A DNA stretch of 51,426 nucleotides, taken from Alphaproteobacteria bacterium (lineage in GTDB: Bacteria > Pseudomonadota > Alphaproteobacteria > Reyranellales > Reyranellaceae). Position numbers and translations under genes: made by a program. Each line of letters begins with the position of its first letter. The stretch's first letter is position 1. The stretch lies in contig VGCZ01000038.1 in the NCBI GenBank assembly GCA_016869975.1, forward strand, positions 1-51,426, written 5' to 3'. Below, piece by piece: positions 1-9,458 of the stretch. The notes beneath the pieces were generated by a model. The model worked only from the letters and a program-made list of their open reading frames with translations, was not told the DNA's origin and searched no databases.

Positions 1-63
1 CGGAACAAACTTAAAATCCGTTGGGCTTTGCCCGTGCGGGTTCGAGTCCCGCAGCCCCGACCA
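1..63 (+). tRNA. 3' portion of tRNA-Leu(UAA), truncated or remnant
   Basis: The stretch reads as the 3' half of a class II tRNA: anticodon loop CTTAAAA (anticodon TAA), a long variable arm (GGGCTTTGCCC), a T arm with GGTTCGAGTCC, and an encoded CCA end at 61-63. The 5' half lies outside the window or is absent. The five bases before the loop (ACAAA) do not pair properly with the TCCGT that follows it; a normal gene would have ACGGA. That suggests the sequence left of the loop does not belong to an intact tRNA, as at the distal attachment site of an element integrated in tRNA-Leu. A diverged tRNA gene is the alternative. Confidence 0.7.
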
Positions 64-245
64 GATTTTTGGGCATCCGGCAAGCAGGCTGGCGCGTGCC
101 CTTGGATTGCGCTGTCAACACGCATCACGGCCTCGTGTTGTCGTCTCGCCAGACTGTTACTTCCAAGTGATCGAGTAAGGGCGCCATGCTGCGTGGCGTG
201 CCGGGAGAACCGGCACGGCATTCATCATCCTAGGGAGCTCCATCA

Positions 246-494
246 ATGACCATCAAGACCGCTACCGTGATCGCCGCCGCCGCCGCCGCTATGTTCGCCG
301 CCGGCACGATCGCGAGCGTCTCGCACGCCCAGGCGGGTGTGAAGTGCACCGGCATCAACTCGTGCAAGGGCACCAGCGCCTGCAAGACCGCGACGTCGGC
401 CTGCAAGGGCATGAACGCCTGCAAGGGCCAGGGCTGGGTTTCGGCCAAGGACCAGGCCGAGTGCACCAGCAAGGGCGGCAAGATCGCCGGCTGA
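246..494 (+). CDS. bufA2: BufA2-type bufferin precursor peptide
   Basis: An 82-residue secreted small protein. Residues 1-29 form an Ala-rich signal peptide ending near SHAQA. The mature part has six cysteines (34, 40, 46, 53, 59, 73), most in Cys-Lys-Gly or Ala-Cys-Lys contexts at near-regular spacing, and ends in a Lys/Gly-rich tail. This matches the BufA precursors of bufferins, copper-binding RiPPs whose cysteines are converted to thiooxazole-type heterocycles by an MNIO enzyme; the enzyme and its partner are the next two genes. Start ATG 246 follows the SD-like GGGAGCTCC. Family assignment is from cysteine pattern plus context; copper binding is inferred from the family. Confidence 0.8.
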   Translation: MTIKTATVIAAAAAAMFAAGTIASVSHAQAGVKCTGINSCKGTSACKTATSACKGMNACKGQGWVSAKDQAECTSKGGKIAG

Positions 495-521
495 TCGCCG
501 GCGCATCGCGCCATATGTGGA

Positions 522-550
522 CGGGCGCCCCGGGAGACCGGCGGCGCCCG
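522..550 (+). promoter_or_regulatory. GNRA-capped hairpin between bufA and bufB
   Basis: CGGGCGCC at 522-529 pairs with GGCGCCCG at 543-550. Inside, CCGG (530-533) pairs with CCGG (538-541) around a GAGA tetraloop, leaving one bulged C at 542. There is no T-run after it, so it is unlikely to be a complete terminator. It may stabilise the abundant precursor mRNA or reduce read-through into the enzyme genes. The structure is seen; the role is inferred. Confidence 0.5.
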
Positions 551-576
551 CTCCGTCTTCGCGCTACACTCGACCG

Positions 577-1419
577 ATGACGAAGGTCGCCGACATGCAA
601 TTCGGTCTCGGGCTGCGCCACCAGCACTACCAGGAGATCGCCGATCAGCCCGGCCAGGTCGACTGGTTCGAGGCGCTCAGCGAGAACTATATGGTCGCCG
701 GCGGCCGGCCGCTGGTCTGGCTCGACCGTATCCGGCGCGACTATCCGATGGTTCTGCACGGCGTCTCGTTATCGATCGGCGCCAGCGATCCGCTCGATCT
801 CGACTATCTGGCCCAGCTCAAGGCGCTGGCCGCGCGCGTCGAGCCGCGCGTCGTCTCCGACCATCTCTGCTTCACCGGCCACGCCGGCATCAACCTGCAC
901 GACCTGCTGCCGCTGCCCTACACCGAGGAGGCGTTGGCCCATGTGGCGACCAGGGTCGCGCGCGTGCAGGACTTTCTGGGCCGTCGCATCCTGCTGGAGA
1001 ACGTCTCGAGCTACGTCCGCTACGCCGAGTCGCAGCTCAGCGAGTGGGAGTTCCTCGCCGCGCTCAGTGAACGCGCCGATTGCGACATCCTGCTCGACGT
1101 CAACAACATCTACGTCTCGGCCTTCAACCACGAGTTCGATCCGCGCGCCTATATCGCCGCGATCCCGCCGGCGCGGGTAAAACAGATCCATCTCGCCGGC
1201 CACAGCCACATGGGCACACACATCATCGACACCCACGACCATCCGGTGATCGACGACGTGTGGACGCTCTACGCCGAGGCGCTACGCCGCTTCGGCCCCG
1301 TGCCGACCATGATCGAGCGCGACGACGATATCCCGCCCTACGCCGATCTGGTGGCCGAGCTGGAGCGGGCGCGCCGGATCGCGGCGGCCACGCTGATGAC
1401 GCCGGAGAAGGCTGCGTGA
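577..1419 (+). CDS. bufB: MNIO-family (DUF692) bufferin maturase
   Basis: A 280-residue multinuclear non-heme iron-dependent oxidase with a TIM-barrel fold. Family signatures run in order: GLGLRHQHY at the start, [62 protein letters not shown] and the C-terminal MIERDDDIP, which supply the His, Glu, Asp and Asn iron ligands. In bufferin systems this enzyme modifies precursor cysteines. ATG 577 was chosen because the in-frame start at 517 would run through the hairpin; ATG 595 (MQFGLG) is also possible. Its stop overlaps the next start by 4 bp, so it is translationally coupled to the DUF2063 partner. Confidence 0.9.
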   Translation: MTKVADMQFGLGLRHQHYQEIADQPGQVDWFEALSENYMVAGGRPLVWLDRIRRDYPMVLHGVSLSIGASDPLDLDYLAQLKALAARVEPRVVSDHLCFTGHAGINLHDLLPLPYTEEALAHVATRVARVQDFLGRRILLENVSSYVRYAESQLSEWEFLAALSERADCDILLDVNNIYVSAFNHEFDPRAYIAAIPPARVKQIHLAGHSHMGTHIIDTHDHPVIDDVWTLYAEALRRFGPVPTMIERDDDIPPYADLVAELERARRIAAATLMTPEKAA

Positions 1420-2210
1420 ACGCGCTTGTCACCCTGCAGGCCGAATTCTCGGCATGGATGCGCGGCTCGGCGGACACGCTGCGCGCGCGCGTGCTCGACA
1501 CCGAAAAGGCCGACCGCGACACGCTGCTGCGGGTCTATCGCGACGCCTATGCGCTGCGCCTGATCGAGGCGTTGACCACGGATTATCCCGGCCTGCTGGC
1601 GATGGCGGGGCCGGCGGAATTCGACATGATGGCGCGCGCCTATATCGCCGCGCACCCCTCCCGGCATCCCTCGGTGCGCTGGTTCGGCCGCGACCTTGCC
1701 GATTTCCTTGCCGTCACGCCACCCTTCGCCGGGACCCCGGACGCCGCCGATATGGCGCGCTTCGAATGGGCGCTGGGCGAGGCGTTCGACGCGGCCGACA
1801 CCGAGCCGCTGACCTTCGAGCAGCTCGCCGGCGCCCCGCCCGAGGCGTGGGCGACGTTACGCCTGTCCTTCGTGCCCGCGCTGCGCCGCCTGTCCTTGTC
1901 GTACCAGGCGCCGCAGGCCTGGCAACGACGCGACACGGTTCCGCCGGGCGAGCTCGACGTGTCGGCCGAGGATGGCGCCGTCGACTGGCTGATCTGGCGA
2001 CCGGCCGCCGATGGCGACGCGCAATTCCGCTCGATGGCGCCCGACGAGGCCGCCGCGCTCGACGCGGCGCTGGGCGGCGCGCCGTTCCCCGAGATCTGCG
2101 CCGTGCTGTCGGCCTACGCCGATTCGGCAGAAGCGGCCGCCGAGCGCGCCGCCGGGCTGCTACGCGCCTGGCTCGACGCGGGCGTGGTCGACGACGCGGC
2201 GTGGGGCTGA
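1416..2210 (+). CDS. bufC: DUF2063-family bufferin maturation partner
   Basis: A 264-residue protein starting at GTG 1416, which overlaps the MNIO stop (GTGA). The N-terminal helical part ([11 protein letters not shown], then [27 protein letters not shown] and the [19 protein letters not shown] block) is the DUF2063 signature. In MNIO systems DUF2063 proteins act as the partner that presents the precursor leader to the oxidase; older annotations call the domain DNA-binding. The gene ends 8 bp before a convergent transporter gene, so the operon closes here without the DoxX-like bufD membrane protein found in some bufferin loci. Confidence 0.85.
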   Translation: MNALVTLQAEFSAWMRGSADTLRARVLDTEKADRDTLLRVYRDAYALRLIEALTTDYPGLLAMAGPAEFDMMARAYIAAHPSRHPSVRWFGRDLADFLAVTPPFAGTPDAADMARFEWALGEAFDAADTEPLTFEQLAGAPPEAWATLRLSFVPALRRLSLSYQAPQAWQRRDTVPPGELDVSAEDGAVDWLIWRPAADGDAQFRSMAPDEAAALDAALGGAPFPEICAVLSAYADSAEAAAERAAGLLRAWLDAGVVDDAAWG

Positions 2211-2218
2211 GGCCGGCG

Positions 2219-3235
2219 CTATCTGCGCAGTGGGTCGAGGTGATCCTTGACGAAGCCAAGGTCGAGCATCTTGGCCATATCGGCGTCGCGCCCGACCATG
2301 CCCTGCGCCTGATACCAGGCGAGCTGGTCGTGCAGGTTCTTGACCAGCAGCCGGCCCTTGGGATCGATGTACGAGGCGCTCGCCCGGACCTGGTCGGCCG
2401 TCGGCTTGGGCTCGACGTATTTCTGGATGATCGGGATCAACGCATCGGCCTTGCCGTCAAACACGCGCTTGCCCTGGGCGTCGCGTTGCAGGAAGGCCTC
2501 GGCGTAGTCGTTGCAGGCTTTCACGTAGGCGGCGACGAACTTCTCGACCACGGCGCGGCGCTTCTCGATCACCGGCGTGCCGGCGAACAGCGCACCTAGC
2601 TGCCAGGGCGTCTCCTGGTGGACCCAGCCGACGATCTTGGCGAAGCCTTCCTTCTCGGCGGCGTAGGCGTTGTTGGCCGGTAGCAGCGCACCGTCGACCT
2701 GCTCGCCCTTCAGGGCCGCGGTGATGTTGGGAATCGACTGCAACGGCCGCAGCGTCACGTCGGTAAGCTTGAAGCCGCGCTTTTCCGCCAGCATGCCCAG
2801 CATGTAGTGGAAGGTCGAACCCGTTGTCGTGATGGCGATCGACTTGCCGGGGAACTTGCCGGCGTCGGTGAAGCCGGCCGCGTGCGCCTTGTTGGTGGCG
2901 AGATAGGCGACGAAGTCGTAACCCGGCTCCTCGCGCGATTGCGCTGCGATGATCTTCATCGCGCCCTTGCCGGCGAGATTGAAGAAGCCGCCGGTCAGCC
3001 CGGTGATGCCGAGATCGGCGTCGCCGCCGGCCACCGCGACGGCGATCGGCTGCGCCGCCTGGAAGAACTTGAACTCGACCTCGAGCCCGGCCTCCTTGAA
3101 GTAGCCTTTCTCCTGGGCGATGAAGATCGGCGCCGACGACACGAAGCGCAGCGCTGCGATCGATATCTTCTCCTGCGCCGAGGCGGCGGCTGATAGCACG
3201 AGCATCGCCAGCGCGGCGAGAATCGTCTTTATCAT
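2219..3235 (-). CDS. ABC transporter substrate-binding protein, NMT1/SsuA type
   Basis: A 338-residue periplasmic receptor. It has a signal peptide (MIKTILAALAMLVLSAAASA), a mature start EKISIAALRF, and the class motif IFIAQEKGYFKEAGLEVEF followed by GDADLGITGL, typical of NMT1/THI5, nitrate, taurine and sulfonate receptors. GSTFHYMLGMLAEKRG fits the ligand-binding helix. No permease or ATPase gene is adjacent, so the ligand cannot be assigned; it either works with a distant transporter or is an orphan receptor. It lies 40 bp downstream of the hydrolase gene on the same strand, with a 14-bp palindrome in the gap, so it may have its own promoter. Confidence 0.85.
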   Translation of the reverse strand: MIKTILAALAMLVLSAAASAQEKISIAALRFVSSAPIFIAQEKGYFKEAGLEVEFKFFQAAQPIAVAVAGGDADLGITGLTGGFFNLAGKGAMKIIAAQSREEPGYDFVAYLATNKAHAAGFTDAGKFPGKSIAITTTGSTFHYMLGMLAEKRGFKLTDVTLRPLQSIPNITAALKGEQVDGALLPANNAYAAEKEGFAKIVGWVHQETPWQLGALFAGTPVIEKRRAVVEKFVAAYVKACNDYAEAFLQRDAQGKRVFDGKADALIPIIQKYVEPKPTADQVRASASYIDPKGRLLVKNLHDQLAWYQAQGMVGRDADMAKMLDLGFVKDHLDPLRR

Positions 3236-3249
3236 GATGGCGTGTCCCC

Positions 3250-3263
3250 AACGATCGATCGTT
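3250..3263. promoter_or_regulatory. 14-bp perfect palindrome upstream of the ABC receptor gene
   Basis: AACGATCGATCGTT is self-complementary over all 14 bases and lies 15 bp before the receptor ATG (3235), in the 40-bp gap after the hydrolase stop. Position and symmetry suit an operator. No regulator is encoded next to it. Confidence 0.35.
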
Positions 3264-3275
3264 ACCCTGACGCTA

Positions 3276-4319
3276 TCACTGCCGGCAGGTTCTTACACCC
3301 GGCTTCGTGGCGTCCTCGGCACGCACGAAGTCGCGCACGCAGGCGCCGTAGTCGCGCGCCATCTTGATGGTGGTGCCCGCCGAATGGCCTTTGTGGGCTT
3401 GCGGCCGGTCGATCAGCAGCAGCGGCATGCCAGGCCGCCCGGCGGCCGCGCGCAGCAGGCGCACGCGGGCCTCGGGATCGGGGTCGTAGTCGTCGTCGGC
3501 GAACAGGGCGACCACCACCCGCGTCGCCGGATCGCGCCGCGCCTGGAGCAGTGCTTCGAACTCGGTGAGCGCCAGGTCGCGCCGGCTGGTGCGCACGGTG
3601 CGATTGCCGTGCGAGGCCGGCGCCAGCGCGATCACCGCGTGCAGGCCTTCGACCTTGCCCATGGCGGTGAGCGCCAGCCAGCCGCCCGCCGACTGGCCGG
3701 CCAGCACGACGCGCCCATAGCCCATGGCGCGCAGGCGTTCGATGCCCTCGAGGGTCAGCGCCAGGCCGTCGGTGTTGTTGTCCTTTTCCGGCGCACGCTC
3801 GGCGCGGAACAGATCCCAGCCGGCGAAGGCCAGCGCGCGCATCAGCGGCGCAGTGGGCGCCGTGCGTCTATCCTCGCGCACGCCGTTGACCAGGGCCGCC
3901 CGGCCATGACCCCAGATGATCGCGCCCGTCGCCTCCTTGGGCCCGCGGAAGGGGAAGCTGGGATCGCGCAGCAGCGGTGCCGCCTCTGGAGGGGTCGCCG
4001 TGCGCTTGTCGGGTGTGACCTGGTTGACGGCGATGACGGTGCACGAGGCCGGTGCCGATTGGGAGCAGAAGGATCGCGCACTCTCGCGGGCCTCGGCCGA
4101 CGTGCGCGCGCCCGTCGAGTAGCCGCAACCACCGCTCGGGCCGACCGCGAAGGCCCGGTTGTAGCCACCCAGCAGATAGGTCTCGTAAAGCGTCAGGCAG
4201 CGTGGCCCGAGTCGGCCGCTGGCGCGCATCTCGTCGAGTGTGGGCTCTACGGCGCGGGCGCCCGGCGCGAATAGAAGCAAGGCGGCGACGAGGCTGAGGA
4301 GGCGCCGCGCTCGCGCCAT
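3276..4319 (-). CDS. Secreted alpha/beta hydrolase with DUF4189-like N-terminal part
   Basis: A 347-residue protein with signal peptide MARARRLLSLVAALLLFAPGARA. Residues about 50-100 (AFAVGPSGGCGYSTG, SAEARESARSFC) resemble the small DUF4189 module. The hydrolase core follows: IIWGHGRA for the oxyanion region, nucleophile elbow GQSAGG, a probable acid in FADDDYDPD, and HKGHSAG for the catalytic His. Its ATG directly abuts the stop of the upstream biotin-carboxylase gene (TGAATG), so it is the last gene of the terpene-type operon. An export signal is odd in an operon of CoA-thioester enzymes. It could hydrolyse an extracellular ester; the substrate is unknown. Confidence 0.75.
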   Translation of the reverse strand: MARARRLLSLVAALLLFAPGARAVEPTLDEMRASGRLGPRCLTLYETYLLGGYNRAFAVGPSGGCGYSTGARTSAEARESARSFCSQSAPASCTVIAVNQVTPDKRTATPPEAAPLLRDPSFPFRGPKEATGAIIWGHGRAALVNGVREDRRTAPTAPLMRALAFAGWDLFRAERAPEKDNNTDGLALTLEGIERLRAMGYGRVVLAGQSAGGWLALTAMGKVEGLHAVIALAPASHGNRTVRTSRRDLALTEFEALLQARRDPATRVVVALFADDDYDPDPEARVRLLRAAAGRPGMPLLLIDRPQAHKGHSAGTTIKMARDYGACVRDFVRAEDATKPGVRTCRQ

Positions 4320-6287
4320 TCAGCCACCCGCCGCCGGCGCCAGCGTCACAAGGATGGCGCGACCTGAAACCTGCTCGCCCTCGCGCACCGAGACCGTCGC
4401 GACGGTGCCGGCCGAGGCGGCTCGGATCTGGTGCTGCATCTTCATGGCTTCGAGGACGACCAGCGTCTGCCCCTTTTCGACGGCGTCTCCCGCGCCCACT
4501 CGAATGGACACGATGCGGCCATCCATCGGCGCGCGCAACACGCCATCCGCCGCACCATCGCGCGCCTGCGCCGGTTCGTGGGTGACGTCGGCAAAGGCCA
4601 AGGACAGGCCATCAAGGTCGAGCAGCAGGCGGTCGCCCGACCACAGCGCCTGTACGCGTCGCTGCGCGCCATCGACGCCCACGCGCACCCAGGCGCCATC
4701 CTCGGCGCCGATCTCGATCGTCGGGGCGTATTCGTCGATCCGGACCGTGACGCGGTGGCCGTCGCCCTCGACCAGGGCCTCCTGCCGCGCCTCGCCGGCC
4801 GACAGCCGCACCGTCGTCGACACCGGATTGGAGTTGCGCCAGCCCGCCAGTAGAGGCGTTACGCCAGCGGCGCTGCGGCGGAAGACCAGGGCGGCCGCCA
4901 ACGCCCAATGAAGGTCGCTCGGTACCGGCGGCGCGAGCGCGTCGCCATCGAAGTGTTGACCGATGAACGCGGTGGTCGCCTCGCCGGCGGCAAAGACCGG
5001 ATGGCGCAGCATGCGCAGCAGGAAATGACGGTTGGTGGTCGGCCCGAGCACCACGGTCTGCTCCAACGCCCGGGCCAGCTTGCGCACGGCCTCGGCGCGC
5101 GTGGCGCCGTGGGCGATCACCTTGGCGATCATCGGGTCGTAGAAGGCCGAGATCGCCTGGCCGTCGCGCATGCCGTGATCGGTACGCAGGCCCGGCCCCT
5201 CGGCCGGCCGCCAGGCCGCCACTGTGCCGGTCTGCGGCAGGAACCCGGCATAGGGATCCTCGGCGTAGAGCCTGACCTCGATGGCGTGGCCGTCGAGCGT
5301 CACGTCTTGCTGCGCCAGCGGCAGCGGCTCGCCCGCCGCGACGCGCAGCTGCCAGGCGACGAGGTCCTGCGCCGTGATCATCTCGGTCACCGGATGCTCG
5401 ACCTGCAGGCGAGTGTTCATCTCCAGGAAGTAGAACGCGCCATCGGCGCCGAGCAGAAATTCGACCGTGCCGGCGCCGCGGTAACCGATGGCGCGCGCCG
5501 CGGCGACGGCGGCCGCGCCCATGCGCTGGCGCAGCGCGCCATAGACGGCGGGCGAGGGGGCTTCCTCGATCACCTTCTGGTGGCGGCGCTGCACCGAGCA
5601 GTCCCGCTCGCCGAGATGGATCACGTTGCCGTGCGAATCGGCGAAGACCTGGATCTCGACATGGCGCGCGTCGACGACCGCTTTCTCGAGAATCAGTTCC
5701 CCTGATGCGAAAGCGTTCTGCGCCTCATTGCGCGCGCCGACGATCGCCTCGGCGAGCTCCGCCGAGTCGGTAACCAGCCGCATGCCACGTCCACCGCCGC
5801 CGGCCGCGGCCTTCACCATCACCGGCAGGCCGATCTTCGTGGCTTCGGCGATCAGGGTGGCGTCGCTCTGGTCCGCGCCCTGATAGCCCGGCACGCAGGG
5901 CACGCCAGCGTCGATCATGCGCCGCTTGGCCGCCGCCTTGTTGCCCATGGCGTCGATCGCCTGGGGCGGCGGCCCGATGAAGACCAGCCCGGCATCGGCG
6001 CAAGCCTGCGCGAAACCCGCGTTCTCGGACAGGAAGCCGTAGCCGGGATGCACCGCGTCGGCCCCTGACACGCGCGCGGCGGCCAACAGCTTCTCGACGT
6101 TGAGATAGCTCTCGCCGACCAAGGTGCCGCCCAGCGCCGCCGCCTCGTCGCAGGCCAGCACATGCGGTGCACCGGCATCGGCGTCGGAGAACACCGCGAC
6201 GGTTCGATAGCCCAGGGCATGCGCGGTGCGCGCGACGCGGCAGGCGATCTCGCCGCGATTGGCGATCAGGATCTTGGTGAAGCTCAT
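4320..6287 (-). CDS. atuF: Biotin-dependent acyl-CoA carboxylase alpha subunit (geranyl-CoA carboxylase type)
   Basis: A 655-residue protein combining biotin carboxylase and biotin carrier. The N-terminal IANRGEIACRV motif, KAAAGGGGRGMR ATP-grasp loop, ERDCSVQRRHQKVIEEAPSP and LEMNTRLQVEHPVTE (active-site Arg/Glu) mark the carboxylase. A BT-type linker follows, and the carrier ends in EAMKM, with biotinylated Lys near residue 616. ATG 6287 was chosen because it overlaps the hydratase stop (ATGA); the ATG three codons upstream is less likely. It pairs with the beta subunit at 9459 and probably carboxylates a 3-methylated unsaturated acyl-CoA. Methylcrotonyl-CoA carboxylase is the alternative; this subunit alone does not decide. 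Confidence 0.85.
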   Translation of the reverse strand: MSFTKILIANRGEIACRVARTAHALGYRTVAVFSDADAGAPHVLACDEAAALGGTLVGESYLNVEKLLAAARVSGADAVHPGYGFLSENAGFAQACADAGLVFIGPPPQAIDAMGNKAAAKRRMIDAGVPCVPGYQGADQSDATLIAEATKIGLPVMVKAAAGGGGRGMRLVTDSAELAEAIVGARNEAQNAFASGELILEKAVVDARHVEIQVFADSHGNVIHLGERDCSVQRRHQKVIEEAPSPAVYGALRQRMGAAAVAAARAIGYRGAGTVEFLLGADGAFYFLEMNTRLQVEHPVTEMITAQDLVAWQLRVAAGEPLPLAQQDVTLDGHAIEVRLYAEDPYAGFLPQTGTVAAWRPAEGPGLRTDHGMRDGQAISAFYDPMIAKVIAHGATRAEAVRKLARALEQTVVLGPTTNRHFLLRMLRHPVFAAGEATTAFIGQHFDGDALAPPVPSDLHWALAAALVFRRSAAGVTPLLAGWRNSNPVSTTVRLSAGEARQEALVEGDGHRVTVRIDEYAPTIEIGAEDGAWVRVGVDGAQRRVQALWSGDRLLLDLDGLSLAFADVTHEPAQARDGAADGVLRAPMDGRIVSIRVGAGDAVEKGQTLVVLEAMKMQHQIRAASAGTVATVSVREGEQVSGRAILVTLAPAAGG

Positions 6288-7099
6288 TGCGCCCACTTCG
6301 CCGGACGCTTCTCGGCGAAAGCGCGCAGGCCTTCGGCCGCCTCCGGGCTACGGCGCGCCTTGGCGAAGCAGTCCGAGGCGAAGTCCAGCGTCTTCGACAG
6401 CGGCTCGGAGCCGACGCGCATCACGATCTGCTTGGTGAGCGCGTTGGCCAGCGGCGCGCAACGGTCGATCTGCTTCAGTACCTCCTCGAGCTTGGCGTCG
6501 AGCGCGGCGCTGTCCTTCACCAGGTAGTGGCCGATGCCCAGCCGCACGGCCTCCGGTCCCTTGAAGCGCGCGGCTGTGAGCGTGAGATGGCGGGTCTGCG
6601 AGATGCCGATGCGGGCGGCGACGAAGGGTGCGATCTGCGCCGGCACGATGCCGATCGCAGTCTCGCTCATGGCGAAGCCGGCGTCCTCGGTGACGATGGC
6701 GATGTCCGACGTGCAGACGATGCCGAAGCCACCGGCGATGGCGTAGCCCTCGACCGCGGCGACCACAGCCTGCGGCAGGTTACCGAGCGCCTCGAGGAAG
6801 GTGCCGTACTGCCGGTTACCCGTGGCGATGGGATCCTTCTCGCCAGCCTTGGGCGCGTCGCCCATGGCCGATTCCATGTTCTTCAGGTCGGCCCCGGCGC
6901 AAAACGTGCCGCCGGCCCCGCGCAGAATCACGGCCTTGATGTCGTCGCGTCCCTTGAGGATGTCGACGACCTCGCGCAGCTCCGCCAGCAGGGTCGGGTT
7001 GAGCGCGTTCTTCACCTCCGGCCGGTTGAGCGTCACGTAGAGGCGCATGCGCTCGCGGCGCAGGATCAGTGTCTCATAGGATGCGCGAAAATCGGCCAT
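6284..7099 (-). CDS. atuE: Enoyl-CoA hydratase, isohexenylglutaconyl-CoA hydratase-like
   Basis: A 271-residue crotonase-fold enzyme. The oxyanion-hole segments are RGAGGTFCAGADLKNM and GYAIAGGFGIVCTSDIAI. The segment GIVPAQIAPFVAARIG resembles 3-methylglutaconyl/isohexenylglutaconyl-CoA hydratases more than short-chain crotonases, which usually have GxxPGxGG. In the atu pathway it hydrates the carboxylated product of geranyl-CoA carboxylase. It overlaps the alpha-subunit start by 4 bp and follows the second acyl-CoA dehydrogenase by 18 bp. Assignment to AtuE rather than LiuC rests on operon content. Confidence 0.75.
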   Translation of the reverse strand: MADFRASYETLILRRERMRLYVTLNRPEVKNALNPTLLAELREVVDILKGRDDIKAVILRGAGGTFCAGADLKNMESAMGDAPKAGEKDPIATGNRQYGTFLEALGNLPQAVVAAVEGYAIAGGFGIVCTSDIAIVTEDAGFAMSETAIGIVPAQIAPFVAARIGISQTRHLTLTAARFKGPEAVRLGIGHYLVKDSAALDAKLEEVLKQIDRCAPLANALTKQIVMRVGSEPLSKTLDFASDCFAKARRSPEAAEGLRAFAEKRPAKWAQ

Positions 7100-7117
7100 C
7101 GGCGTCGGGCTCCAGGA

Positions 7118-8278
7118 CTAACGATTGGCCAGCCGGGGCAGGGTGCCCATCAGCTTGGCGATGATCTGCAGCATGACCTCGTCAGCGCCGCCGCCGATCG
7201 AGGCCAGGCGCGTGTCGCGGAAAGCGCGCGCGGTCGGACTCTCCCAGAGGTAACCGGCGCCGCCCCAGTATTGCAGGCAGCCATCGGCCACCAGGCGCAC
7301 CATGCGGCCGGCCTTGAGCTTGGCCATCGAAGCCAGCATCACCACGTCCTTGCCGTCGATATACTCCTCGCAGGCGCGGTAGCACAGCGAGCGCACCAGC
7401 TCGACCTCGGTCTGCAATTCGGCGAGCTTGAAGTGGATCACCTGGTTATCGAGCAGCGGCTTGCCGAAGACCTTGCGATTGCGCGTGTACTCGATGGTCT
7501 GCTGGATCAGGCGTTCCATCCCCACCACGGCGCTGATCGCCCCCCACATGCGTTCCTCCTGGAACTGCTGCATCTGGTAGGTGAAGCCCATGCCTTCGCC
7601 GCCGATCAGGTAGCGCGCCGGCACCTTCACATTGTCGAAGAAGATCTGCGCTGTGTCCGAGCTGCGCATGCCCATCTTGTCGAGCTTCTTCACCACTTGC
7701 ACGCCGGGCGTCTTCATCGGCACGCAGATCAGCGACTTGTTGCGGTGGACCTGCTCGCCGCCGGTATTGGCCAGCAGGCAGATCCAGTCCGCCTGCGTGC
7801 CGTTGGTGGTCCACATCTTGCCGCCGTCGATGACGTAGTCGCCGCCGACCCGCCGCGCCGTGGTCTTGATTGAGGCGACATCGGAGCCGGCGCCGACCTC
7901 CGACACGCCGAGGCAGGCGACGTAGTCGCCGGCGACCGAAGGCGCGAGGAATTCCTTGCGCAGCTCGTCGCTGCCGTAGCGCGCCAGCGCCGGTGTCGCC
8001 ATGTCGGTCTGTACGCCGATCGCCATCGGCACCGAGCCGCAATTGATGTGGCCCAGCTCCTCGGCCATCACCAGGGCGTAGGAGTAGTCGAGGCCCATGC
8101 CGCCGTACTCGATCGGCTTGTGGATACCCAGCAGACCGGCGTCGCCCAGCTTCTTGAACACCTCGTGCGCCGGGAAGATGCCGTCCTCTTCCCACTTGTC
8201 GACATGAGGGTTGATGTCGCGATCGATGATCGTGCGCAGGGTGCGGCGGATCTGCTCGTGCTCTGCCGTGAACTGCAT
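7118..8278 (-). CDS. Acyl-CoA dehydrogenase, citronellyl-CoA dehydrogenase-like, copy 2
   Basis: A 386-residue FAD flavoprotein. Recognisable parts are YVACLGVSEVGAGSDVASIKTTA, the GGKMWTTNG block, DTAQIFFDNVKVP and the C-terminal LQYWGGAGYLWES and IGGGADEVML. The usual medium-chain catalytic Glu position (YEGT) is Gly here (IGGG, residues 361-364). The candidate base is Glu242 in FQEERMWGA, matching the isovaleryl-CoA dehydrogenase arrangement that tolerates a methyl branch at C3. SD AGGAGG precedes ATG 8278. It is clearly paralogous to the gene just upstream and may differ from it in chain-length preference. Confidence 0.85.
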   Translation of the reverse strand: MQFTAEHEQIRRTLRTIIDRDINPHVDKWEEDGIFPAHEVFKKLGDAGLLGIHKPIEYGGMGLDYSYALVMAEELGHINCGSVPMAIGVQTDMATPALARYGSDELRKEFLAPSVAGDYVACLGVSEVGAGSDVASIKTTARRVGGDYVIDGGKMWTTNGTQADWICLLANTGGEQVHRNKSLICVPMKTPGVQVVKKLDKMGMRSSDTAQIFFDNVKVPARYLIGGEGMGFTYQMQQFQEERMWGAISAVVGMERLIQQTIEYTRNRKVFGKPLLDNQVIHFKLAELQTEVELVRSLCYRACEEYIDGKDVVMLASMAKLKAGRMVRLVADGCLQYWGGAGYLWESPTARAFRDTRLASIGGGADEVMLQIIAKLMGTLPRLANR

Positions 8279-8287
8279 CGCCGCCTC

Positions 8288-9448
<1,161 letters not shown>

Positions 9449-9458
9449 CTCGATACCC

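Noticed and set aside
1-20. Group I intron in tRNA-Leu(UAA)
   Set aside because: Such introns interrupt the anticodon and end in G before AAAATCC; here T precedes those bases, so the left sequence is not an intron 3' end.
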